A DNA stretch of 42,782 nt from a virus: positions 1 to 42,782 of the IMG/VR virus record IMGVR_UViG_3300029258_002040; one strand, 5' to 3'. The position numbers were made by a program, and so were the translations under genes. Below the pieces are notes generated by a model that saw nothing but the letters and a program-made list of their open reading frames with translations, was not told the DNA's origin and made no database searches. Below, piece after piece: positions 13,881-20,645 of this stretch; position 1 is the stretch's first letter, and each line of letters starts with the position of its first letter.

Positions 13881-14840
13881 TCAGAGGATCTGGTGGTTTC
13901 CGTTTTCCTGGTTCTCCGCTTTTTTGAGATCTTCGATCAGTTTTCTTTTTCTTCGTTGCTGGATCGATTCTTTGACGCGTTGGCTGCTGGCGGTCTTTGT
14001 GCTGTTCGATGCTTTGGCTGGATTGGCGAGTGCTGCTGCGACGTCGATGATGGTCCGTTCGATTGGCTGCTCGGTTGGCTGGTCGGTTGGCTCGGCTGGC
14101 GTTTGGCTGTCCTGTTCTTCGGCTTCCGGCGAGCCGGCCGGAGCGCCTTTTGTGGGCGCGTCCGTGGCGGCGGCTTTTCGCTGTTCCTTCGAGGTATTAG
14201 AGTATAACGTATTACCTTTATCTTCCTCTTCCTCTTCTATAGGGGCGCTAAATGACTTTTCGGGGGTACATCCAAGCGATTTTTGGCTTTTTGTATCTTG
14301 TTGGTCTGGCGGCTCTTCTGGATTTCGTCCTGTGTTTAATAATTGACTTTTGTCATTAATAATTATTGACATGTCGATGTCATGCCTGTGTCGTGCCTGT
14401 GTCATGCCTGTGTCATGCCCCCCCCCTAATAATTGACTTTTGTCAATAATTGATTGACTTTTGTCAATAATTCCGGATTCGTCGGGTATCTCGGCAGGTC
14501 GGCCGACCTTCTTGGGTACTTGAGTCCCCTTTTTCCATTCAATACGAGGGTGCTTACTCCGTACACCATATACCTTTATCCCATATTCCGTGATTTTTAC
14601 AAAATTGACTTTTGTCAATAATTCGAGGTTTCTGATGATCGTTCTGTAGCAACATCCGGTTTGACGGTGCATCCATGCATAATCATAGTCAAGCGGGAGC
14701 AAATCCCGGCCGCAATTCACCGCCGCTATCCATATCGTCACGTAAAGCAGTTTCGCATTTGGAGTCAAATTCAGATAGCGCGGATCGTGTAGGATGAAGT
14801 CGCACTCCAGCTTGGCGAACAGCCTAGTTCCCTTCGGCAT
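13881..14840 (-). CDS. Putative replication initiator with winged-helix domain
   Basis: 319 residues from ATG 14840, chosen because AAGGAGG lies upstream; longer starts lack this. Residues about 15-100 (HDPRYLNLTPNAKLLYVTIW, then TGCCYRTIIRNLELLTKVNFV) look like the N-terminal winged helix of phage replisome organisers. The remaining 200 residues are low-complexity, rich in Gln, Thr, Pro and Glu, with a basic helix near the end. The DNA for residues about 75-165 is packed with short dyads and tandem repeats, the lambda-O-like arrangement of an origin inside the initiator gene. It would load host replication proteins; no helicase or polymerase gene is present. Confidence 0.68.
   Translation of the reverse strand: MPKGTRLFAKLECDFILHDPRYLNLTPNAKLLYVTIWIAAVNCGRDLLPLDYDYAWMHRQTGCCYRTIIRNLELLTKVNFVKITEYGIKVYGVRSKHPRIEWKKGTQVPKKVGRPAEIPDESGIIDKSQSIIDKSQLLGGGHDTGMTQARHRHDIDMSIIINDKSQLLNTGRNPEEPPDQQDTKSQKSLGCTPEKSFSAPIEEEEEDKGNTLYSNTSKEQRKAAATDAPTKGAPAGSPEAEEQDSQTPAEPTDQPTEQPIERTIIDVAAALANPAKASNSTKTASSQRVKESIQQRRKRKLIEDLKKAENQENGNHQIL
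14343..14618. other. Candidate replication origin: iteron-like repeats inside the initiator gene
   Basis: Dyad TTGACTTTTGTCAA occurs intact at 14433-14446, 14454-14467 and 14605-14618, and with one change at 14343-14356. Two copies are exactly 21 bases apart. Four tandem 11-base units (TGTCATGCCTG and variants) fill 14378-14421, preceded by palindrome GACATGTC (14368-14375) and an AT-rich stretch (14335-14367). Since 11 is not a multiple of three, the repetition is kept at DNA level, not protein level. This is the classic make-up of an initiator-bound origin. Confidence 0.65.
14378..14421. repeat. Four tandem 11-bp units
   Basis: Units at 14378, 14389, 14400 and 14411 read TGTCATGCCTG, TGTCGTGCCTG, TGTCATGCCTG and TGTCATGCCCC. 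One unit per helical turn would display the same face to a bound protein. The last unit runs into a tract of nine C residues (14418-14426). Confidence 0.9.
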
Positions 14841-15057
14841 CTCCCTCTTCCCTCCTTCGGAAGCCATCGACAGACATCGATACATATGCATGATGACCGG
14901 TCGGAATCTTCGTCTCGATGACCCTCCGGATCTCCTCGGATGCGATCAAAGCGGCACGCCGCGGCTCGACCGGCATAAAAGAGAATCGCTCGAAGTCATC
15001 TAAAGGTTTGTGATCTATTCTGACGAGGATCTGGATGATCCCCTCTCCCGTGGACAT
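14824..15057 (-). CDS. Small protein upstream of the initiator, function unknown
   Basis: 77 residues from ATG 15057 with GAGGGAAGAGG upstream. Predicted alpha/beta: GIIQILVRIDHKPLDDFERF, then EPRRAALIASEEIRRVIETK, then HHAYVSMSVDGF. Its end overlaps the initiator start by 17 bases and its beginning overlaps the upstream zinc-ribbon gene, so it is co-translated. No family recognised. Confidence 0.65.
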   Translation of the reverse strand: MSTGEGIIQILVRIDHKPLDDFERFSFMPVEPRRAALIASEEIRRVIETKIPTGHHAYVSMSVDGFRRREEGDAEGN

Positions 15058-15448
15058 ACACCTCTTCCCTCGTTAATCTCATGGCCCGGTATCGTTTCTG
15101 GCGCTCTGTCAGGCCATGGTGCTCTGAATGTCTATAATGCTTGACCCATATCCTCCAGCAGGAATCGCAGAGATCCGCTTTGACCTTTGCGAGCTCCCGG
15201 GACAGCCTTTTCCCGCATATCGAGCAGCGAACAATCGGTATCCTTTTCGTGTGCTGATCTCCCGTTTTGTGCCGTCTCGGTTCTGTTCGGTGCTTTGCCG
15301 CTGGATGCCTGGAGACGTAGTATGCGGCCCCATATATGCGGTTGCACTCCCGAATGGCCTCCCCGGTGCAGTAATAGCCTCCCGGGGCTGTTTTTGCCTG
15401 TCTGAGAAGCTCTGGCGGCATCTCACGATTGCAGCGGTTGCACTTCAC
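14996..15448 (-). CDS. Zinc-ribbon protein with two Cys clusters
   Basis: 150 residues from a GTG at 15448 whose bases overlap the preceding stop (GTGA). The N-terminus has CNRCNREMPPELL with later YYCTGEAIREC, and the middle has RCSICGKRLSRELAKVKADL then CDSCW, so two four-Cys zinc sites are likely. The C-terminal third is Arg/His-rich and basic, suggesting nucleic-acid contact. Family unknown; HNH-like histidines are present but no clear HNH motif. Confidence 0.65.
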   Translation of the reverse strand: MKCNRCNREMPPELLRQAKTAPGGYYCTGEAIRECNRIYGAAYYVSRHPAAKHRTEPRRHKTGDQHTKRIPIVRCSICGKRLSRELAKVKADLCDSCWRIWVKHYRHSEHHGLTERQKRYRAMRLTREEVYVHGRGDHPDPRQNRSQTFR

Positions 15449-15675
15449 GTTGTCGTTCTCCTGATGATCTCCTGGGCCTCCTCGGTCAGCTCCCAGAGAT
15501 TGTCAAGAGGGGGATTTGGCTGCTTTTCGACCATCTGCATGACCTTATATCCCAGAACGCGCTCGATCGCCAGTTTGCCGACCCATGCATCCTTGTGCTC
15601 GATCCAGAAGAAAATACCGTACGCATCGATCAGAGCTCTCTGTTTGCTGTCTGACAGATCGTATGGATTCTTCAT
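15445..15675 (-). CDS. Small helical protein, function unknown
   Basis: 76 residues from ATG 15675, overlapping the upstream zinc-ribbon gene by four bases. Mostly helical with aromatic patches (AYGIFFWIEHKDAWVGKL, then LWELTEEAQEIIRR). No motif recognised. Its four-base overlaps on both sides show that it belongs to a chain of coupled small genes feeding into the initiator. Confidence 0.62.
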   Translation of the reverse strand: MKNPYDLSDSKQRALIDAYGIFFWIEHKDAWVGKLAIERVLGYKVMQMVEKQPNPPLDNLWELTEEAQEIIRRTTT

Positions 15676-15971
15676 CTCTTCTTCCTCCTTTTCCGCTTCT
15701 TCTTGGGCTTTGGAGGCGTATATCCCTCCGGGAGCCCGATAACCGAATATACGTTATCGCACATCCATCTTTCCCATTTATCCTCCTTGATCCAGCGGCC
15801 TTTCCATCCGCAGTCAATGCAATCGACGCGGCGCGAGGATCGGTTCTGTTCGCTCGTTCGCGTCTCCATTGTCAGATGGCTTCCGTCGCACCTGGGACAG
15901 CAGGCTATGACGGTTCCGGCCTCCTCCTCGATCTTATACAGCGGTCCGTAATTGATTCTCGCGGTTCTCAT
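15672..15971 (-). CDS. Zinc-ribbon protein with poly-basic tail
   Basis: 99 residues from ATG 15971, with TAGGAGGAGGAT upstream. Cys pairs CCPRC (about 24-28) and DCIDC (about 50-54) form a zinc ribbon with a GWKGRW loop, like the ribbons of primase and transcription factors. The last 14 residues are Lys/Arg-rich (PPKPKKKRKRRKKR), consistent with nucleic-acid binding. Specific function unknown. Confidence 0.68.
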   Translation of the reverse strand: MRTARINYGPLYKIEEEAGTVIACCPRCDGSHLTMETRTSEQNRSSRRVDCIDCGWKGRWIKEDKWERWMCDNVYSVIGLPEGYTPPKPKKKRKRRKKR

Positions 15972-15980
15972 ATCCTCCTC

Positions 15981-16418
15981 CTAAAACAAGGTTGGTTGCT
16001 CTTTGCCGGTCTTTCTGGAGAGCGATTTATGAATATATGCAGATATCTCTACAAGCTCTGGATATGATAAAATGTCGATCGATCGACAGATCTTCTCTAC
16101 CCGGCTCCGCTTGTTTTTGGATGGCTCGACCGGGAGACGGTCGGTTGTCGCCCACCATATCACGGTGCGGCCCGTTACCGGGCACGGTCCCTCCTTGACC
16201 TCCTCGACGCAGCCACGATCCCGGAGCTCGGTTATCCGGTTCCGGACCGTCTCCGAAGCCGGCTTTCTACCTCCCATGAACATCCGTTCCGCGACCTGGG
16301 CGCCTGTCATGGGGCCGTATAGATGCAGGATCTCGTAGACCTCCTGCCGCTTTTTCGACAGGAGGCCCTCCAATTTGATCTGCTCGTATACTTCAGCGCT
16401 CGTCTTTTTTACCGGCAT
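15981..16418 (-). CDS. Winged helix-turn-helix DNA-binding protein
   Basis: 145 residues from ATG 16418 behind GGAGGAG; an upstream ATG at 16466 lacks a site. Residues about 20-75 (SKKRQEVYEILHLYGPMTGA, VAERMF, then ETVRNRITELRDRGCVEEV) make a winged HTH with the recognition helix near RNRITELRD. A beta wing (TGRTVIWWATT) follows, then a basic helical tail. Likely a DNA-binding protein acting in replication or gene control; target unknown. Confidence 0.78.
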   Translation of the reverse strand: MPVKKTSAEVYEQIKLEGLLSKKRQEVYEILHLYGPMTGAQVAERMFMGGRKPASETVRNRITELRDRGCVEEVKEGPCPVTGRTVIWWATTDRLPVEPSKNKRSRVEKICRSIDILSYPELVEISAYIHKSLSRKTGKEQPTLF

Positions 16419-16605
16419 TTCTCCTCCATTTCTCGGCGTCCGGGCATGTGGCGAAATGCGAGACATACGTGTCCTCGATGCTCCAGACCCCGGTGGATGC
16501 GTTGAAAACCCACCGTTTCTCTGGTTTCTCGTCGAGGATCTGGTTCTTTCCGTATCCGTCCTGTACCCACCTGACCGGAGCTCCGCACGATCTACAAGTC
16601 GTCAT
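16393..16605 (-). CDS. Small zinc-binding phage protein
   Basis: 70 residues from ATG 16605 behind TAGGAGGAAAA. Motif order CRSCGAPVRWV, then RWVFNASTG, then VSHFATCPDAEKWRRN matches a recurrent small phage protein with CxxC plus His/Cys ligands for one zinc. It overlaps the winged-helix gene by 26 bases. Immediately upstream lies the pentanucleotide repeat region. Function unknown. Confidence 0.75.
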   Translation of the reverse strand: MTTCRSCGAPVRWVQDGYGKNQILDEKPEKRWVFNASTGVWSIEDTYVSHFATCPDAEKWRRNAGKKDER

Positions 16606-16639
16606 ATTTTCCTCCTAAAAATTGTGAATGTGCGAAGGA

Positions 16640-16850
16640 CTGCTTTGCTTGGCTTTGCCATCGCCTTGTTTGTCGGTGCGGCGCCTTAGCTTAGCTTCGC
16701 TTAGCGTAGCTTAGCCATCGCCGTGCTTCGCCTGGCTTGGCCCCCGCGTTGTATTGCTTCGCCTATGCACTACGTTGCTTCTCTTTGCTCTGGCGTTGCT
16801 CTGCTTCGCTTTGCCTCTGCCCTGCCCCTCAGCTCGCTGCTTAGCCGTCG
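16640..16850. repeat. Degenerate pentanucleotide (NNNGC) repeat region
   Basis: The gap between the 16605 and 16851 genes is filled with 5-base units ending in GC. Six consecutive units (TTAGC, TTAGC, TTCGC, TTAGC, GTAGC, TTAGC) lie at 16686-16715, with many TTCGC/TTTGC/TTGGC copies around. On the transcribed strand this is a GCNAA-like repeat. A frame across it (16711-16896 minus) codes only for low-complexity Lys/Arg/Ala and is not a convincing gene. Confidence 0.75.
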
Positions 16851-17441
16851 CTATTCCTCCTCCCACTCGAAGATACCTTTTCCCGAGTTTCTCCATTGTC
16901 CAAGGCCTCTAAGAGCTCCGTAGTCCAGCCACTCCTCGATGAGCGTTTCGAGCTCTTTTGCGAGCGAAATAATTTCGATCCGCATAACTGAGCCTGCCGG
17001 AACTGTTTCTGATCTCATGAGGGTGACTCTCTCGCCCTGGGGAGTATCGACCCTGGCTGGACGCTCGCACAATCCACTTTCCGGATCTCCCGGAAACTCG
17101 ACAAATATGAATCTTGGCTTGACGAAGATAAGACCGTCGATCTTTTTCTTGTATGCTGTCAGCTTCTTTGACAGCGTATTGTCTGCACTACGGAGAGACT
17201 TGCAGGCATCCTTGAAAAATCCCTTGATCTGATAATCGTAGATACCGATCTTTTCGGCTCCCTCCGGCCCATTCCGATGAAAAATGGTCGAGCCCTGTTC
17301 AGCCATGTGCTCGGCGGTCTCCAACTCGTCCTGCCGGAGATCCTCATCCGGACATTTCTTTCCGATGAAGTCATCGAAGAGCTTCTTGTTCGCCGGTTTC
17401 GTTCCTAGCATTTCCTCAAGTAATGTCAATTTCACCTTCAT
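16851..17441 (-). CDS. Putative Cas7/RAMP-fold protein
   Basis: 196 residues from ATG 17441 (AAGGAGG seven bases before). Sequence layout resembles RAMP/Cas7-type RNA-recognition folds: KVKLTLLEE at the start, YDYQIKGFFKDACKSLR (about 69-84) where Cas7 proteins have their LKG-R helix, ETVPAGSVMRIEI (145-157) like the pre-C-terminal strand, and a glycine-rich loop GLGQWRNSGKGIFEW (179-193). It overlaps the RuvC-like gene by four bases. No CRISPR array is present, so any role would be RNA or DNA binding in replication or recombination. Fold assignment is a resemblance by eye. Confidence 0.6.
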   Translation of the reverse strand: MKVKLTLLEEMLGTKPANKKLFDDFIGKKCPDEDLRQDELETAEHMAEQGSTIFHRNGPEGAEKIGIYDYQIKGFFKDACKSLRSADNTLSKKLTAYKKKIDGLIFVKPRFIFVEFPGDPESGLCERPARVDTPQGERVTLMRSETVPAGSVMRIEIISLAKELETLIEEWLDYGALRGLGQWRNSGKGIFEWEEE

Positions 17442-17908
17442 TTTCTGGCCTCCTTGTCGTAATAGTATGCGGCAACCGCGAAGGCCTGCCATATATCCCT
17501 TTTGAAGCCGTAGAACAGCCCGGGCTCCTTTTTCGAGCCCTTGCCCTTATTCGGCGCTCCAGGCGCGTATCTATCGATGAGAGCCTGGGTAACATTGGAA
17601 TCCTTGGCCCTTGCTGAGCCGCAGAAATAATTCTTGATATCGCCTCGGAATACCCGGTCATGGACTCCGAAGGCCTGGCAGAATCGGCCAATCCAGTAGA
17701 CAGTCTCGAAGATTGAGGCGCCGACCGGCATCCCGTAGCTTGCGACCATTTCGCATACCAGGATGTCGGCTCGGCTTTTCCTCTGAGCTGTGATGATCGC
17801 CCGGAGAAGCAGATTGTTCTCGTGGATACCGCAGCTGTGTATCCTCTCGCCGTCGTACAAAACGAAGGCCGATTCTGTAGTGCCTGGATCGATTCCTAAG
17901 ATCCTCAT
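17438..17908 (-). CDS. RuvC-like Holliday junction resolvase
   Basis: 156 residues, the RuvC size. GIDPGTTESAF gives the first catalytic Asp (Asp7), DILVCEM the Glu (Glu53), and the C-terminal FKRDIWQAFAVAAYYY carries the last acidic residue (Asp138). This is the RNase H-like nuclease core. It would cut four-way junctions and branched replication intermediates before packaging. Overlapping stops and starts tie it to the HD gene and the RAMP-like gene. Confidence 0.85.
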   Translation of the reverse strand: MRILGIDPGTTESAFVLYDGERIHSCGIHENNLLLRAIITAQRKSRADILVCEMVASYGMPVGASIFETVYWIGRFCQAFGVHDRVFRGDIKNYFCGSARAKDSNVTQALIDRYAPGAPNKGKGSKKEPGLFYGFKRDIWQAFAVAAYYYDKEARK

Positions 17909-18474
17909 TTCTTTGGGATCTCCGCTCTGCTCGCCTCGACCATATCTGCCGTATGCAGAGCGAGCGTGAACCGGGTATCATGCATCGCTTTTGACAGAGC
18001 CGACGTTGCGGCAAAATCGGTCAGACCATGAGCTCCCATATGCCACCGGATTGCCAGGATCTCCTCATCGGTCAGCTGGACGAATCGGGAGATGATGAAT
18101 ACGGACTTCTCACCGTGACCGGCCGGGAACTTGTCATCGACCGTATAGAAGTCGTAAGACTCCCAGTTACCCTGTTTGTTCTTGCGGTTTCGCTTTTCGG
18201 TGGTATAGAAATTGACCTTGCATACGTCATGGAAAATGCCCAGGAGGATAACCTGATCCCGGTCCATGCCGCACTCAAAGGCTTCGTTGAAGGTTTTAAG
18301 GTGTTTTGCGACACCGAGGCTGTGCTCGGCTAAGCCTCCTGGCTTGGAGCCGTGGTACTGCGTGGACGCTGGAGCGGTCCAGAAATCAGTACCGTCCAAC
18401 CAGGAGAGAAGATCGGAAACACCGGGCCGGCCGCAACTCTTGACGAGGTTGCGGATGTTGTCCTCGGCCGTCAT
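17905..18474 (-). CDS. HD-domain phosphohydrolase
   Basis: 189 residues. H51 in LAEHSLGV, the H82-D83 doublet in LGIFHDVCKVNFY, H120 in GHGEKSV and H145 in IRWHMGAHG are the metal-binding residues of an HD hydrolase, and YTVDDKFPAGH is typical of the phage and Firmicutes-like members. Substrates in this family include nucleotides. Likely cytosolic nucleotide or nucleic-acid hydrolase acting with the replication genes; the precise substrate is not visible. Confidence 0.85.
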   Translation of the reverse strand: MTAEDNIRNLVKSCGRPGVSDLLSWLDGTDFWTAPASTQYHGSKPGGLAEHSLGVAKHLKTFNEAFECGMDRDQVILLGIFHDVCKVNFYTTEKRNRKNKQGNWESYDFYTVDDKFPAGHGEKSVFIISRFVQLTDEEILAIRWHMGAHGLTDFAATSALSKAMHDTRFTLALHTADMVEASRAEIPKK

Positions 18475-18929
18475 ATAATAGTTTCTTCGCCTTCCTCTCC
18501 AGCAGGCTCCTCGGCTTGACCCGGCTCTTTCTTCTCCTGCTTCTCCGGATCCTTCTCCTCTCCCTCATGCTCCGGGAAGAGCTCCCCCTGGGTGTTCTGT
18601 ACGCTGATCGCGACGACGGCCTTTTTCCGGGCGAGCCGGAATAGATCCTCCAGCTGGCGGGGCGTTCCCTTCATCTCGGCAAGGCTCATCTTCGCGTTGC
18701 AGACCTCGAATGTCGCGATTTTTCCTTCGAGGACGACCTTATCCTGGGAGAGCTCCTCGGCGAGCTTCTGGATCGCCTCCTCGGATATCTTCTTCATCTG
18801 ATCGTAAGCATTGTTATAGAGCTTCTGGAGAGCGGCCGGATCTTTCGCCTTCTTGTTGACCATCTCCGTCGTAAGCTCGTTTTTCTTGAACCGCTTGAGC
18901 AGATTCACGACTAACTGATTCTGTGCCAT
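18471..18929 (-). CDS. Hypothetical protein with acidic tail
   Basis: 152 residues from ATG 18929 (AGGAGAAAGACGAA). Residues 1-115 are helical with a short strand (KVVLEGKIATFEV); the last 40 are Glu/Pro/Gly-rich and probably disordered. No domain recognised. It sits between the SMC-like ATPase and the HD gene, overlapping the latter by four bases, so it could be an accessory subunit of either. Confidence 0.62.
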   Translation of the reverse strand: MAQNQLVVNLLKRFKKNELTTEMVNKKAKDPAALQKLYNNAYDQMKKISEEAIQKLAEELSQDKVVLEGKIATFEVCNAKMSLAEMKGTPRQLEDLFRLARKKAVVAISVQNTQGELFPEHEGEEKDPEKQEKKEPGQAEEPAGEEGEETII

Positions 18930-18941
18930 TTCGTCTTTCTC

Positions 18942-20645
18942 CTATAATTTTTTGACTGTTCCGTTTTCGATCCAGTAATAGCTTGCGAATTTGCTGGATT
19001 TCATGTTTTCGACATCAGCCTTTCGCTTGGCTTGGATAAAGATGACCGGCCGGATCTTGGCGATTCTGGTCAAATCGGCGGTCAGGGACTTTTTGAGCTC
19101 GTCGGATATGATGAGATCCCCGCGGTCGATGAGACAGAACGGGAACTGGAAGAGCTCCAGGATGGCGCTTTGAAACACAATGCAGAGGCGATACTTCTCT
19201 GTATCGCTGAGCATCGGCATCGGACGCCCATGATAGGTGATGTTAAGATCCTCATCGATCTCGACATCCCCCGGGAGGATTGCCTGCTGCGAGATGATCT
19301 CCCGAAGCGGATCGATCCCGGACCCGATCGATTCCTTTTCGAGCTCCGGGAGCGTGTGGCATATCGTATTCCACCGCTCCCATGCCTCCTTGTTCGCCGC
19401 GTTGGAGGCTTCGCTCTTCCGGTGCTGTTCGAGCCGGGCGTTATACTCGATGATCTTATCGCGCATCTCTTTTCCCTTCTTGAGTCGATCGCGAAGATCG
19501 TCGATGTTTTTGGAGAGCTCCTGACGGACCTCATCCGGAGTATCGGCGAGCTCGATATCGTTCTCGATCTGAGACAGGCGCCGGATGAGCTCCTCCGAGT
19601 TTTGCGGAGGCTTCACTTCCTTGAGCTCGTTTCCGGCTTTTGTCGCATTTTCGAGCGCTTCTTCGGCCGTCTTGACCTTTTTCTGGATCTGCTCCATGGC
19701 GCCCTGATCGAAACTGGTCTTGAAGGCGACCTTTTTCCGGCAATCCTCGCAGAAATCGATATCCTTGAGCTGAGACAGGATATTCGTCGTTGTTTCCACA
19801 TTCCGGAGCTTTGACGCTTCCTGTTCCAGCTTGAGCTCTGCATCGCCGACAGCCTTGAGCAATACGTTCTTTTTCTTGAGATATTCGTCGTATCGCTCGC
19901 GCCGATCTTTCGCGCTATCGATCGATTTGCGGAGGCCGTCCATCTCCTCCATGAGCTCTTTTTTCTCCTCATCGGTGATGTTGATCGTGATCTCACCGTA
20001 TTTCTGGAGTTTGCTATCGAGCTCGGCCTGGACCTTCTCGATCGCGTTCTCGATCTTTTCCAGGATGCCGTCGTCGCTGCATCGGAGGACAGTCGGCTCC
20101 TCCCGCAAGATAACATCTTCGGGAGGACTTCCTTCGGTCTGTTTTCGAGATGCTCGCTCGGTTGCGGCATATTTGGCCGCTTTCTTTATATCCGAGTCGA
20201 TAAGCTCGTTGATCAGATCCGTGTATTCATCTCCCAGGCGCTCCCGGAGAGCCTGTTTCCAATCGAACTCCAGCTGGAGGACTTCCGAGAGCAATTCCTT
20301 GAGATCTGACGGATTTTTGGACCGAAGGATGTCCGGGTCCAGGCAGTACGGCAGCGCTTTTCTGCTGACGCCCAGGGCATCGGCCACGCTTCCGGCGTTC
20401 GGCGTCTGGCTGGAGCTGGCCTTGAACTTCCAGTCTTCTCCCTCCAGCTCCGTGATCCATCTGTCTCCCAGGATCTTTTTATCCTTTGCCTTGACTTCGC
20501 GAACCGTGAGGCCAAGACAAGCGAAGATCGAATCCCGGAGGGATGTCTTTCCGGCCGCGTTCTCACCCATGACGATAGAAAGTGGAGTCGTGAAGCTGAC
20601 TTCCGCTTCCTTCAAGCCGATGAAATTCTTCACTCTCAATTTCAT
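18942..20645 (-). CDS. SbcC/Rad50-like ATPase with zinc-hook motif
   Basis: 567 residues. Walker A is GENAAGKTS (27-35). Long coiled-coil arms flank a CxxC at FCEDC (Cys299, Cys302), the position of a Rad50 zinc hook. An ABC signature-like LSDTEK (479-484) and Walker B FCLIDRGD (503-510, with a non-standard RGD) close the ATPase head. It is shorter than cellular SbcC, and no SbcD/Mre11 phosphoesterase gene is nearby. It overlaps the gp3-like gene by four bases. Probably a DNA-end or recombination ATPase. Confidence 0.82.
   Translation of the reverse strand: MKLRVKNFIGLKEAEVSFTTPLSIVMGENAAGKTSLRDSIFACLGLTVREVKAKDKKILGDRWITELEGEDWKFKASSSQTPNAGSVADALGVSRKALPYCLDPDILRSKNPSDLKELLSEVLQLEFDWKQALRERLGDEYTDLINELIDSDIKKAAKYAATERASRKQTEGSPPEDVILREEPTVLRCSDDGILEKIENAIEKVQAELDSKLQKYGEITINITDEEKKELMEEMDGLRKSIDSAKDRRERYDEYLKKKNVLLKAVGDAELKLEQEASKLRNVETTTNILSQLKDIDFCEDCRKKVAFKTSFDQGAMEQIQKKVKTAEEALENATKAGNELKEVKPPQNSEELIRRLSQIENDIELADTPDEVRQELSKNIDDLRDRLKKGKEMRDKIIEYNARLEQHRKSEASNAANKEAWERWNTICHTLPELEKESIGSGIDPLREIISQQAILPGDVEIDEDLNITYHGRPMPMLSDTEKYRLCIVFQSAILELFQFPFCLIDRGDLIISDELKKSLTADLTRIAKIRPVIFIQAKRKADVENMKSSKFASYYWIENGTVKKL

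Noticed and set aside
16711-16896. 61-codon minus-strand frame over the pentanucleotide repeats
   Set aside because: Pure low-complexity Lys/Arg/Ala product caused by the repeat itself.
19032-19814. 260-codon plus-strand frame
   Set aside because: Antisense to the SbcC-like ATPase, whose Walker motifs and coiled coil are clear.
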